From Alphaproteobacteria bacterium (GTDB taxonomy: Bacteria; Pseudomonadota; Alphaproteobacteria; UBA9655): a DNA stretch of 64,000 nt. Under the pieces are notes generated by a model. That model did no database searches. It saw only the letters and a program-made list of their open reading frames with translations, and was not told the origin of the DNA. The stretch spans positions 62,001 through 126,000 of the forward strand of contig JAGONT010000003.1 in NCBI GenBank assembly GCA_017992885.1. Direction: 5' to 3'. This document shows, piece after piece, positions 18,401 through 26,185 of the stretch (position 1 is its first letter; every line of letters starts with the position of its first letter). A program made the translations under genes and the position numbers.

Positions 18401-19646
18401 AGAAGGCGTAGAAACAGCCCTTAGCTTAAAGGAAGCTGGACTCAAAGGAACAATTAAAGCAACTTTAGGGCTTTCGAATATAAAGCGCCTCACCCCAGAA
18501 AACCTATTAAATGGTAACCCAAACACTCAGATTATCGTCTGTGCAGATCATGACACCACTGATTCTCCTGCAACACGTAGCCTTCAGAAAGCTGTCCTTG
18601 ATCTCCAAAGCAAAGGATTTTCTGTTACGGTTGTAAAGCCAGATAAGCTCAATGAAGACTTCAATGATGTGCTCAAAACAAAAGGCCGTGAAGGGGTTAG
18701 AGAGATTCTGCAACGAAATCTTCCAAAGGAAATAACAAAAGATCTTCTAATTCCTGCACCTTCTTTACACTCGAAAGGTCCTCCCAAAAGTAAATGGGAA
18801 GAGGGTGAGTCAGGGGTTAAAGCTCAAGGAAAATCTTTTGCGGAAATAGAAAAACGCTGTGTACGGTACCTTTGTGATTACCTTGAAAAAGAAAACCGCC
18901 CCTTAACTCCAGAACTTAAGGAACGCATTGTTCTACAATCAGAAAAAGCCGCGGATTTCATGTTTCATGCTCATGCCTTAAAAGGAACGAGCCTAACTGA
19001 AGAACAAACAAGACCTTATCTTCTGCGTGCCAAGTATGAACTTGATCGAATTCCTGAAATTCGAAGAGACATTATCAAAGATTGGCAGAGAGAAGACAAT
19101 TTTAATGAAAAAACGGATGGCCTCTTTGCGCATATGATTGCTGAACGGCAAGCTTCAATTGAAGGGCGACTCTATTTTGAAGCTAAGCAAAAAGGTCAAA
19201 ATCCTCCTTCTAGAATTGAGGATATTGCAGAAAGAGAGCTGAAGGAGAATGGAGAGCAGACGAAGGAACTTACAGAAAAACTCTCTCAAAAGTACGGACT
19301 TTCTGAAAGTGCGGCGACCTTATGTGCGAAGAACGTTTTAAGATATAAAGAAACCCATGGCGAGAAACCTACCAGTGGTCAAATTGAAAGCATGGTCCAA
19401 ATTTCACGAGAGATCGAGAAAAGAGACTACGCCCATTCCTCTAAAGGATTAGGTTCACATGAAATTGAATTTCTTCGAAGAAGAATAGGAGATTTTCTCT
19501 TTAGAAATACGTCTTTTGACAAAAAGTTCCCTGCTGTTCCCGAAATTCAACAAGCGCAAACCCACGCTAAAACATCCCTAGAAGCAGCAACTTCCACAAT
19601 AACTCATGAGCTTTCAAAGATGAATCAAAGAGAGATCTCCCTGTGA
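12483..19646 (+). CDS. traA: TraA: relaxase-helicase-primase-like fusion
   Basis: A 2387-aa conjugative relaxase. Residues 1-230 are a MobA/MobL (MOBQ) relaxase; the three-His metal site is H152 ... H159-x-H161 in HGDKGNPHLH. Residues about 425-830 form a RecD/TraI-like SF1 helicase with Walker A GNAGTGKT at 444-451 and VVVLDEGNM as Walker B. A long helical middle (about 850-1700) follows. Residues about 1750-2060 hold a DUF3991/Toprim-like primase region: ERRYGNNG near the start, then the Toprim Glu E1974 in AEGVETAL and D2022-H-D2024. The helical C-terminus has ELxxR-type segments. It nicks oriT, unwinds the transferred strand and, through the Toprim part, may prime the incoming strand (inference). 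The same fusion occurs in rickettsial genomic islands. The start MAEYH matches relatives (MAIYH). The ORF is intact. Confidence 0.9.
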   Translation: MAEYHMNLGVISRSGGKSTTAHSAYIACTKLEEERTSLVFDYSNKKGLLYEGTMAPDECPDWVYDKQLLENAVEAFEDHIAQTRFRGHNDPEKNAKSLAAKEKFLESCATGYTANFALPLEIENPEDLLDLSQRIIKSCYVQNELIVRYAIHGDKGNPHLHILSTTRPWVEDTFSKSRFRINREKVIEIRHQAAEIANEFAQEKGYNYVLDARSYEDRGLNIIPTRHLGPNAHHKLQDGSRISHENNKIHQDNIRLLFKSPEELVNLVAARKVVFTEVDIEREVFKRVGGDMYLYSLLKTRLLESELLKTPLMNAQLETREVLPHMFNISNDNVGLSGEELKVDFDETVRSYTHHLFCYESIVGLGKNLKDEAVFTTQKAIELEKNAKDVVQHLCLSKGKEISSEIKQDAIINAEHQNKFDFSEEQKQAIDYLLEPHQLRVLKGNAGTGKTTILKPMVDAYKEAGYVPLGVAFQGKVSELLGHDLNITAYTLDQLGKRWKKYDTLKEMLPTLKGESLRVAHKELEKLAAFQLNERHVVVLDEGNMVEGHHWQELLIRVQKAGAHLKVVQDNKQIKALFGADISRLVENSAGHFELTEVHRQKEPWMRAASAHLNSHDVIEGLKPYDEHGCLTFKESVESTRYALAEAYVNNLRLHPEEFHVALSFQNQDVEDLNGAIRHQLKQRGSLGASLTFKGKEFSVGDRIVFTENDHTGWFIKTIDSPIQKGSSSLPKKGVKNGTFGQIQSLDEKKAILDVRLLKDDRLVRVNLKTYDAVEYGYGMTVNKAEGQTFDWTYGLFDRLMNANKTLIWMTRHRFGFQGFIAKDQASNINDMAVAVGRSDYRPLISDFNTQGCLEAELVREYLKTAYEAGNLWGTISKENPDAPFDHSEWTDFQAAQHERNQFAEEILGKWDLCQTFANQVGIKKITLEVQAGLREKPLNEVEVEALQRVETYRAVASQARTLWDQLSKTEKLSKTSALLKGYEEITETRNQLAYEIVSFPEIHRPFFKTIKKEEAYVSYGGDVYDKVPPSLKAAEKHAQAYIKAQHQKAFSEKLTPVERGVFNELLAFKKQALDCGRFAAALKNEEALIKKKGDSPLKTALEASSKERDFLAFKVVKFYDKYSSLLERADVSQEQLLKHAVFGEVRQLALKHSLAKTIEKRLEFADQLRRMVGEGDKLDKPLYGISKSMGVDLSRLRFEQGCLELMKQKGHLPFNTVEELSSAFVSLTEYRVVHQEAAKKWQIIKTHAVEKVTALQDDQIVSLNAWTKNASHEGKEGQAINAENKLLSREVLEKAGQLENTQKPKRKKAPQNLQEKDNAILKEAANTQTLSLVTRELAKVVNGYTSLSSENLPSPSLPQDIQARHVELIHLQSHLRKGHSGYLGIFKMDHVKDKTWESLREKKLSLAGPILEKYGEIIKVSFGHDYGRMQKEAYEHQMGELVSHYQEVRGGDKALLAADLLSHLEKEGYQEICIKTQLKTRDVNFEALHLYGLFHEVSSHLQEKSMTLPVLEKYIQTQEAFSSLWKPRCEVIEKALGPVKEEFAMHREKVLSFLEDKKPNRSCVFALDKLVNETHALISKSKLEKNKDNPGQIPYAPEQNLQTKVQGKLQHLGVSLGVSFSQENLETLSHEIINLSHKKEQIQGQRLALMKRTKFESDAEFFECARNRNETASHLLETPLGKIIEESKHLFLVKDYAERYRSKLEKAPPSSGPSHQIDQKFILQNTQPFIEADVVKAVLIENIASFADDIFSSLGEKHNQAASTAVERRYGNNGKISVNLRTGAWLDWRDTSIAGGPFEMLTKLKGFSFKEAVEYGASWAGIIPERGDLKSLKRLPQKYSSQESEQKKLQKEAEESKVKIERAKTLWEKGQPIQGTLAERYLKEHRNIEESMPNDLQFLPRFRDPTSGKSYPGLMAAARSSIGEVTAVQITCLDPQTAAKADLSVTKRSFGILKGSTVTLQEEKSSNVLFVAEGVETALSLKEAGLKGTIKATLGLSNIKRLTPENLLNGNPNTQIIVCADHDTTDSPATRSLQKAVLDLQSKGFSVTVVKPDKLNEDFNDVLKTKGREGVREILQRNLPKEITKDLLIPAPSLHSKGPPKSKWEEGESGVKAQGKSFAEIEKRCVRYLCDYLEKENRPLTPELKERIVLQSEKAADFMFHAHALKGTSLTEEQTRPYLLRAKYELDRIPEIRRDIIKDWQREDNFNEKTDGLFAHMIAERQASIEGRLYFEAKQKGQNPPSRIEDIAERELKENGEQTKELTEKLSQKYGLSESAATLCAKNVLRYKETHGEKPTSGQIESMVQISREIEKRDYAHSSKGLGSHEIEFLRRRIGDFLFRNTSFDKKFPAVPEIQQAQTHAKTSLEAATSTITHELSKMNQREISL

Positions 19647-19734
19647 TCCATATGCGGTTATCAGGAAGGTAACAAATATACGTAAAAGCCTTCCCATTTG
19701 ACTAAGGTTTAGTAAGGGCGCGCAGAATTACCGG

Positions 19735-20039
19735 ATTTAGAAATGTTTAGATGTGCGAAACAGTTAGCAGCCTATGCAGGGTTGAACCCAAGTATTCGAA
19801 CTTCTGGAATATCGGTAAAGGGCAGAGGAAGCTTGTCGCGAGTTGGCAGCAAAAAGTTTCATAAGTTATTGTATTTTCTATGATTATCCTTAATGAGAAG
19901 CAACTCAGCCTTAAGTCCTCTTATTGAAAGGCTTAAGGGGCGAGGAAAAAAAGGAATGGTCATTGTAGTGGCAGTGATGCATAAACTCTTGCATATTATT
20001 TTTGAAGTTCTAAAGAAAAAAGTAGAATTTCAAGGATAG
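19735..20039 (+). pseudogene. IS110-family transposase 3' remnant
   Basis: The frame reads QLAAYAGLNPSIRTSGISV, then GRGSLSRVGSKKFHK, then, after an in-frame TGA, MRSNSALSPLIERLKGRG and KGMVIVVAVMHKLLHIIF. This is the Transposase_20 C-terminal domain of IS110 elements including its serine (GRGSLSRVG). The DEDD N-terminal domain is missing, so it is a dead fragment. Confidence 0.75.
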
Positions 20040-20187
20040 CAGGGGTTATATCATCCTTGACATCCAACGCAGTATCTTCGCTGGACGCACCAGTTTACAT
20101 TACACTCCGATGGAAAACGGTCTAAAAAACTCAAGGAGACAACTCAAAACAAGATAATAGTAACGCTCTAGCTAATTCACCGGATGC

Positions 20188-20454
20188 TCATCTTTTAGTG
20201 CCCTCTGGATGTCCGAGATCAACGAGATCTGAATCAACAGGCACAGCGCCTAAGTGAGTGTAAACCGTGTGGTTGAGATTTTCGTGGGGGGACAGAGCTG
20301 GTGCTGCCGGGGTGGCCGTCGCAATGTTGCGGGTAGCCGAAACATCAGTAGCGACTGCTCTGTGCGGCGATACAGCTGGTGATACTGCCGCCTGCACCGC
20401 TGAGACATTCCCCAAAACAAGTATAAGAGACAGCGCTGTTAATGTAACCTTCAT
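20188..20454 (-). CDS. Small exported Ala/Pro-rich protein
   Basis: 88 aa. AAGGAGA lies before the ATG. Signal peptide MKVTLTALSLILVLGNVSA with cleavage near VQA; the mature part is about 66 residues rich in Ala, Pro, Thr and His, without a known domain. Its base composition is clearly more GC-rich than the flanks, which suggests recent acquisition or a low-complexity bias. Function unknown. Confidence 0.6.
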   Translation of the reverse strand: MKVTLTALSLILVLGNVSAVQAAVSPAVSPHRAVATDVSATRNIATATPAAPALSPHENLNHTVYTHLGAVPVDSDLVDLGHPEGTKR

Positions 20455-20928
20455 AATTTTTCTCCTTTATTAAATAGAATTTTAAAAGAATTTTAAAATT
20501 TCATTTTTTATTTATTATAAATAATAACGCAAAATAGATTGATATTTTATTAAAAAGATTATACAATTTTAATTTAGGAAATTTAAAGCTTCTAAGAGAG
20601 CGACTCTTCCTACAACGTGTAACTGTCCGGTGAAGTCTTAGCATGACCCATATAGCCTTTATATCAGAGATCATGCGATTGAGGTATGTCCAGCCTTCCA
20701 TATACATATGATTCCAGGACCCCATCAGATTTTCTGTTAATGTAGCCTCCTAATCTTGCTATCTTATGAAACAACTGAATGTTTCAATGGTAAGAATACC
20801 AAGTTATTTTTTAAAGCGCGTTTTCAAGACTCTCAATAGGGATATCTTTATCTAGATCTTTTGGAAACTTAGGAGTAAAAGCAGACATTATACGATTTGA
20901 TAAAAAACTTGCTACAGAATGCTCACTA
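20455..20928. other. Intergenic region, 474 bp
   Basis: AT-rich upstream region of the small secreted protein gene, running to the left end of the IS5 element. A 74-codon minus frame (20501-20725) has no SD and no family resemblance; I do not call it. Confidence 0.4.
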
Positions 20929-21774
20929 GGCTCCGTGAACAAAATTTAAAATTTTAGGAAAAAGTGGTAGTTTCTTTCGTTTGCAACAGAAAGGAACTAC
21001 CGAGATGAAGTATTACATAAAAGACGAGGACTGGAAAGTCATCCATCAAAAGATAAGAGAGGAGAAAGGATTACATACAAAAAACGATGAAAAACTTAGG
21101 TTTTTTTATGAAGCCCTATGGTATGTTGCGCGAACAGGGTGTCAGTGGCGTTTTGTACCGTCCTATTATGGAGACTGGCGAGCTTTACACAGTCGATTTT
21201 TTCGTTGGGCACAAAAAGGGATATGGGAACGTTTGTTGGAGAAACTAAAAATAGATCCTGACTTGGAAGCTGTAATGATTGATGCAACCACTGTGAGAGC
21301 CCATGCTTGTGCTGCAGGATACAAGAAAGATAGCCAAAAAGTGCAAGCTTTAGGTCGTTGTGTGGGTGGATTTACAAGCAAAATAAATGCAATGGTTGAT
21401 GCTTTAGGAAATCCCTTAAAGTTCATACTTTCATCTGGTCAGCAGCACGATATTAAAGCCGCACCATCTTTGATAGAAGGGATTGAGGGTTCAGATATTT
21501 TAGCAGATAAAGCCTATGATGATGATAAATTTATCGATGCCATTGAAAAGAAGGGATGTCAGGCCGTTATTCCTCCTCGTAAAAATCGAAAAATTCCAAG
21601 AAATTATGACAAGGATATTTATAAAGAGCGGCATTTAATCGAATGTTTTTTTGGGAAAATCAAGTACTTTAGGAGGATTTTCTCCAGATTCGACAAGACA
21701 GCTCAGGCTTATCTTGGATTCTTAAATATTGTGGCGGTTGATATTTGGTTGAGGTAAATTTTGTTCACGGAGCC
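20929..21774 (+). mobile_element. Complete IS5-family insertion sequence
   Basis: An 846-bp element with perfect 19-bp terminal inverted repeats, GGCTCCGTGAACAAAATTT at 20929-20947 and its complement at 21756-21774. TA flanks both ends, consistent with a 2-bp target duplication (CTA/TTA-type sites are usual for IS5 relatives of the IS1031/IS427 groups). It carries one intact transposase gene and is probably still mobile. Confidence 0.92.
21005..21757 (+). CDS. IS5-family transposase (single ORF)
   Basis: 250 aa from ATG 21005 (GAAAGGA upstream; a TTG at 20981 would extend it by eight residues). The N-terminal DUF4096-like region reads TGCQWRFVP, and the DDE residues are in MIDATTVRAH (D), ILADKAYDDD (D) and HLIECFFGKIK (E). 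It catalyses cut-and-paste movement of the element that encloses it. Frame is intact and ends within the right inverted repeat. Confidence 0.92.
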   Translation: MKYYIKDEDWKVIHQKIREEKGLHTKNDEKLRFFYEALWYVARTGCQWRFVPSYYGDWRALHSRFFRWAQKGIWERLLEKLKIDPDLEAVMIDATTVRAHACAAGYKKDSQKVQALGRCVGGFTSKINAMVDALGNPLKFILSSGQQHDIKAAPSLIEGIEGSDILADKAYDDDKFIDAIEKKGCQAVIPPRKNRKIPRNYDKDIYKERHLIECFFGKIKYFRRIFSRFDKTAQAYLGFLNIVAVDIWLR

Positions 21775-21879
21775 TAATCACTAAAAAACATGTTTTTATA
21801 AAACAAAAAACTAGTTGATATTTTTTCTTGATTATGTAAAATAATATAAAATTTTTATGTAGCTTAGTGGGATAGGGTT

Positions 21880-22415
21880 AACACCCTCGCCTTGAGGCGA
21901 ATACTTCAGTATCATTCCTTTTATGGAATATTGACGCGGATCACATAGCCTATATGACCTCAAGTATCATATCGTATTTTGCACGAAGTATAGATATCGG
22001 ATATTAACGGGGCAGGTTGCTACAAGGGCTCGAGAACTAATTCGTGAAATATGTGCAGCAAATTACGTAGATATTGTAAGTGGAAGCCTTAGCCCTGATC
22101 ACATACACTTACTCATTTCAGTTCCCCCAAGTCTGCCTGTATCAAAGATTGTGCAGTATATCAAAGGCAAAAGCAGCAGAAAAATGCTTCAAGAATTCGA
22201 GCATTTGAGAAAACAATATTGGGGCCAGCATCTATGGGCAAGGGGGTATTTTGTGGTAACCGTTGGAAACGTCAACACAGAAGATGTTCAGCGTTACATT
22301 GAGCAACAAGAAGAACATCACAAAAAAGATGACTTCAGAATATCAGAGTTCTAGGGTTTACCCTTATAATCTGCTTTGCAAGCGTTAACTCAAACCACCG
22401 GCTTTAGCCGGTTGT
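21880..22415 (+). mobile_element. IS200/IS605-family element
   Basis: A tnpA-only element bounded by subterminal hairpins: TCGCC-ttga-GGCGA at 21887-21900 on the left and ACCGGCT-tt-AGCCGGT at 22397-22412 on the right, as in IS200/IS605 ends recognised as single-stranded structures. No tnpB is present. Exact ends are not defined since these elements lack inverted repeats and target duplications. Confidence 0.75.
21923..22354 (+). pseudogene. tnpA: IS200/IS605 TnpA with premature TGA
   Basis: The frame from ATG 21923 reads M-E-Y, then TGA, then RGSHSLYDLKYHIVFCTKYR and on without interruption to 22354. The HUH pair is in PDHIHLLISV and the catalytic Tyr region in VQRYIEQQ. Family members have Arg or a similar residue where TGA stands, so a single CGA-to-TGA change would explain the stop. 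A later ATG (22151) would drop the HUH motif. The element is probably inactive unless an alternative start is used. Confidence 0.7.
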
Positions 22416-22445
22416 AATTGATAAATTATAACAGAAAGTTGAAAA

Positions 22446-22640
22446 TGCTAGAGAAACATGAATTATCTGATATGACTCCTTTTGTTGCCAACATCGTAGC
22501 CGCCTACGTTTCCAACCAAAAAATTTCTTGATTCTCAACTCGTGGGGGTGATCTCACGATCTTTTTGCCTCCCTACTTTTGTTATTTGGAAATGCTTTAG
22601 CAGCCCCCTCCTGCTATTTACGAAATAATTCTAGCAGTCT
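22446..22640 (+). pseudogene. MucR/Ros-type regulator remnant (tentative)
   Basis: A short frame MLEKHELSDMTPFVANIVAA then YVSNQKIS matches the N-terminal helix of MucR/Ros zinc-finger regulators (TADIVSAYVSNN). It stops, and a second frame continues with SQLVGVISRSF where MucR has LPxLIxxVHxSL. The zinc finger is absent. The call rests on short similarity. Confidence 0.4.
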
Positions 22641-22920
22641 CTTTCTCAAAAGAGAAATGCTTTTTTATTAGTGTTTTCAATATTTAATCACATTTTTTAA
22701 AAATAAGAAATTAATTGATGCTTTCACGGAGAAAATCATTAATAAATAATATTGTACGAATCAAAGGCTTCAATTAGACTTATTAGTGAGTGGGGTCATG
22801 GTAATAAAAACATTTACTTTAGAGGTATTTTTTTAATCATAAAGTAAAAATAGTGTTCTTAAAAATTAAATTTTTGTTACTATGCAATAGATTGTATAAT
22901 ATTATAAAAAAGGTGAGGTT

Positions 22921-23817
22921 GTGGATTGGAATAAGCTAAAAATATTTTATTACGTTGCAAAGCATGAAAACATAACAAGTGCTGCAAAAGAAATTAATAT
23001 TAGCCAGTCCTCCTTAAGCCGCCATATTATCCATTTAGAGCAACGCTTGAAACTTAAGCTATTTGAACGTAAGAGCACGGGTCTCGTTCTTACAAAGCAA
23101 GGTGAGATTCTCTATCAAACTGTTAAGAAAATTGTTGAGGAACTTGATACAACTCGCCATTTTTTAAGAGAAGAACCTACCGAAATACAAGGTACGCTTA
23201 AAGTAGAAGCAACAAATTCTCTCGTGAATTCCTGGCTTGTTTACTATTTAGGTGAGTTTAACACACGTTTCCCTGAAATTAATCTAAGAATTATTGGAGA
23301 TGATCACCTTTCTCCACCCGATAACACTCAAATAGAGGTGAGCTTACGGCCCTTTGTTCATAATAGTGGTGATGAGTTGATGCAAGAATATCTGATGACT
23401 TGGCAACTAAAACTGTATGCTCATCCCTCTTATCTTGCTAACTTTGGAATGCCTCAAGAAATTTCAGATTTAGAAAATCATCGCATATTGTCCTTTGGTG
23501 ATGATATTGCAAAGCCTTATGATGAAGTGAATTGGTTGCTAAGGTTATCTTCAACACCCTTTAAGCCTTATATGTGCATTAATTCTTCTTATGGTTTATT
23601 TTTAGCAGCAGAAGCAGGGCTGGGGATTGTTTCCTTATCTCAAGAATCTCCCCTTTTACGTTCATCCAGGCTCATCCCTATTTTGCCATCTATTATAGGA
23701 CCTCGAATAGATATTTACTATATGTACCCTACAGCTCTCAACAACTTTAAGCGCATTGGTATCTTTAAGGAATTTCTTAAAGAGATTATTAAAAGAGATC
23801 ATCAACCTCCTTTATAA
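22921..23817 (+). CDS. LysR-family transcriptional regulator
   Basis: 298 aa, GTG start with AAGGTGAG upstream. Residues 1-60 form the LysR winged HTH (FYYVAKHENITSAAKEINIS, QSSLSRHIIHLE), followed by a substrate-binding domain of about 200 residues (GLGIVSLSQES near 240). It precedes an MFS transporter gene by 64 bp in the same direction, and the cluster continues with an esterase and a second MFS on the other strand. LysR proteins usually respond to a small molecule of the pathway they control; here the ligand may be the MFS/esterase substrate (inference). Confidence 0.9.
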   Translation: MDWNKLKIFYYVAKHENITSAAKEINISQSSLSRHIIHLEQRLKLKLFERKSTGLVLTKQGEILYQTVKKIVEELDTTRHFLREEPTEIQGTLKVEATNSLVNSWLVYYLGEFNTRFPEINLRIIGDDHLSPPDNTQIEVSLRPFVHNSGDELMQEYLMTWQLKLYAHPSYLANFGMPQEISDLENHRILSFGDDIAKPYDEVNWLLRLSSTPFKPYMCINSSYGLFLAAEAGLGIVSLSQESPLLRSSRLIPILPSIIGPRIDIYYMYPTALNNFKRIGIFKEFLKEIIKRDHQPPL

Positions 23818-23881
23818 TATTTCTTTGTTCTCTATGATGAGTAAAATATACTTTCTACAATTATGACATGAGGAGGCTGTT

Positions 23882-25183
23882 ATGAAGAAGAATATTACCA
23901 TAGGCACGGCCATGATTGGGCATGCTTTGGAGCACTATGATGTGACGCTCTATGGTTTTTTTGCAGCTATGCTTGCTCCCTTATTTTTTCCAAGTGATTA
24001 TTACATTGTCAGTTTGATTGCGAGCTGGGGGACTTTTGCCCTGGGATTTCTCATGCGCCCCTTAGGGGGGCTAGTTTTTGGTCATTTGGGAGATCTTTTT
24101 GGACGTAAGAAAGCTCTTCTTAATTCTATTTTAGTCGCTTCATTTCCTACACTTATTATAGGTCTTCTCCCAACGTATGCTTCTATAGGAATCCTTGCTC
24201 CTCTTATGCTCATGGCATGTCGTCTTGTTCAGGGATTTAGTGTTGGAGGAGAATACAGTGGAGCAGCTATATTTGTAGCTGAACATTCACGCCACCATAA
24301 ATCCGGATTTATGGGAAGTTTTCTCTGTGCAACAGGTTTTGGAGGGGCCCTTTTAGGAACGTTAGTCGGAGCTTGCGCTACTCTTTCATTTATGCCGACT
24401 TGGGGATGGCGTTTGCCCTTTTTATTAGGGGGAGCAATTGGCTTTGGAAGCTATCTTTTAAGAAGAAATCTTCCAGAAACCCCAGAGTTTAAAAATGAAG
24501 AATCTTCTATAAAACAAGGGGCTGTTCCTCTCTTTGAAGTTTATAGGAGTAACATGAGAAACGCTTTATGCGTTGTCGCCATGGGGGCAAATGGTTTGAT
24601 CCCTCTCTACCTTGGGTCCATTTATCTCAATCCTATTCTTATTCAAGATTTTGGATTCTCAACAGCTTCCATGATGCTTGTTAACAGTTTTTTTCTTTTA
24701 ATGTGGATAATTTTCTTACCAATCTTTGGCTATTTTGCTGATAAAATTGGGCTTCCTGTCTTAATGGCTTTATCCTCTTTTCTCACTTGTGTTTTGGCAC
24801 TTCCTCTCTTTTTTCTGATAGCCAATACGGATTCTTTAATTAACATATTCATTTTCATGGGGGCTCTTAGCTTCTTGGGCGCTGCATTTGTCTCTGCTTT
24901 ACCCGGGTTTCTCCCCACTCTTTTTTCCCCCTTAGAACGATATAGTGGAGTCGCTTTTCATTATACGCTTGGGCAAGCCCTATTTGGAGGAACAGCTCCT
25001 CTTATTGCCACTACTTTGGTCACATGGACAGGAGATCCTAAATCTCCCGCTATTTATCTCTTGCTGAGTGGGTTTTTTGGGTTGCTTGCATCTCTTTTCG
25101 CAAAACCAATTCTTCAAGATGCTTTTTGGGCTTCCTTTTGGTCCAGAATTCCTTTGACCATAAAGGGCAGGCTAATGTCATAA
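23882..25183 (+). CDS. MFS transporter, metabolite:H+ symporter type (copy 1)
   Basis: 433 aa with twelve predicted membrane segments. The loop 2-3 motif reads GHLGDLFGRKKAL and the MHS-family features RPLGGLVFG and VGGEYSGAA are present, as in ProP, KgtP and shikimate/citrate symporters. Probably a proton-coupled importer of an organic acid or osmolyte in the inner membrane; the substrate cannot be assigned. The last 70 bp overlap the convergent esterase gene. It is paralogous to the MFS gene at 26.2 kb (same motifs, same length). GGAGG lies before the ATG. Confidence 0.9.
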   Translation: MKKNITIGTAMIGHALEHYDVTLYGFFAAMLAPLFFPSDYYIVSLIASWGTFALGFLMRPLGGLVFGHLGDLFGRKKALLNSILVASFPTLIIGLLPTYASIGILAPLMLMACRLVQGFSVGGEYSGAAIFVAEHSRHHKSGFMGSFLCATGFGGALLGTLVGACATLSFMPTWGWRLPFLLGGAIGFGSYLLRRNLPETPEFKNEESSIKQGAVPLFEVYRSNMRNALCVVAMGANGLIPLYLGSIYLNPILIQDFGFSTASMMLVNSFFLLMWIIFLPIFGYFADKIGLPVLMALSSFLTCVLALPLFFLIANTDSLINIFIFMGALSFLGAAFVSALPGFLPTLFSPLERYSGVAFHYTLGQALFGGTAPLIATTLVTWTGDPKSPAIYLLLSGFFGLLASLFAKPILQDAFWASFWSRIPLTIKGRLMS

Positions 25184-26136
25184 CGATACTCTAAATCTGT
25201 ATGGTTATCGGAAAATTCTTCATAAAAGTGGTTAATTCCTTTCTCTAAAAGAGTCTTGTGGAGAATTCGTGCTCCAAAGTGCAGATGGTATTGGTCGTAG
25301 CTTCCACAATCAATGTAGAGCGCTTTGAGAGAGGACAAACTTTTGAGTCTTTCCATTGAAGGGAAGGCTGGGTCATGGGCAAGCCAATTTGTCCAAGGCT
25401 CTTCTCTCCATTGGCCGGTATAGGGGTCAAACGGCAGCCGAATGCCAAGGAAACAAGAGGGGTCAGGGTCATAAGCGGCACAAAATGATAAAAACATAAG
25501 ACAGACAAACTCTTCATGGGTGAGTTTGTAAGCACTTTCAGTATATCTTATGAACTGTTCAAGATTATAGTTATGTCGCTTTAACTCGGTTGAAATTAAC
25601 GAGATATACCCACTAACCATCCATTGAAACCCCATACCTCCCGAATGGCAGGCAACAGCAGACCAGATATCTGGCCGTGTCATTCCATGAGTGATAGCCC
25701 CAAACCCACCAGATGATTTTCCAAAGCATCCTCTATAGCCTTGACCTCCTGCTGGATAAAGATTTTCAACAAAAGGGATCACTTCTTGAATTAAGAAATC
25801 TTGGTAGAGTCCCACAGCATTACTATTGATGTACTGGTTTCCTCGTAAGCGTGTAAAACAGTCTGGAAACACTACGAGGCAAGGAGACATTTCTCCAGAG
25901 ATTATTAATCGATCAAGACGTTCAGCTAAATTCTCTCTCCCAGGTTGCCAACTGATTAGCCCCAGTCCAGAATTATTATAAGAAGCAAGAGCCATTAATA
26001 AAGGATAATGACGGCTTTCATTATAATCCGGGGGTAGATAGATGGCTATTGTTCGTTCAATTGAATCTCCGAGGAGATTGCTTATAAGAGTTTTGGCCTG
26101 AAGCTGATGATACAAAATATGAGGTTGAGTTTTCAT
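25114..26136 (-). CDS. Putative esterase (alpha/beta hydrolase, esterase D-like)
   Basis: 340 aa, PF00756-like. The nucleophile elbow is G139-K-S141-S-G and an acid/His pair is visible in DCGSYDQYHLHFG and DNHTDLEYR. Start at 26136 is supported by TTGGAG upstream; the TTG at 26148 is part of that signal. No signal peptide. Enzymes of this group cleave esters such as enterochelin, S-formylglutathione or feruloyl esters; this one has an insertion of about 90 residues after the nucleophile. Placed between two MFS transporters and near a LysR gene, it may act on an imported ester (inference). Its 3' end overlaps the convergent MFS gene. Confidence 0.85.
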   Translation of the reverse strand: MKTQPHILYHQLQAKTLISNLLGDSIERTIAIYLPPDYNESRHYPLLMALASYNNSGLGLISWQPGRENLAERLDRLIISGEMSPCLVVFPDCFTRLRGNQYINSNAVGLYQDFLIQEVIPFVENLYPAGGQGYRGCFGKSSGGFGAITHGMTRPDIWSAVACHSGGMGFQWMVSGYISLISTELKRHNYNLEQFIRYTESAYKLTHEEFVCLMFLSFCAAYDPDPSCFLGIRLPFDPYTGQWREEPWTNWLAHDPAFPSMERLKSLSSLKALYIDCGSYDQYHLHFGARILHKTLLEKGINHFYEEFSDNHTDLEYRYDISLPFMVKGILDQKEAQKAS

Positions 26137-26185
26137 GAAAGGCTCCAAAAATAAAGTGTTTCATATTTACCTAAAAAACATGACA

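Noticed and set aside
20501-20725. A 74-codon minus-strand frame
   Set aside because: No SD, no family resemblance, low-complexity C-terminus; insufficient evidence for a gene.
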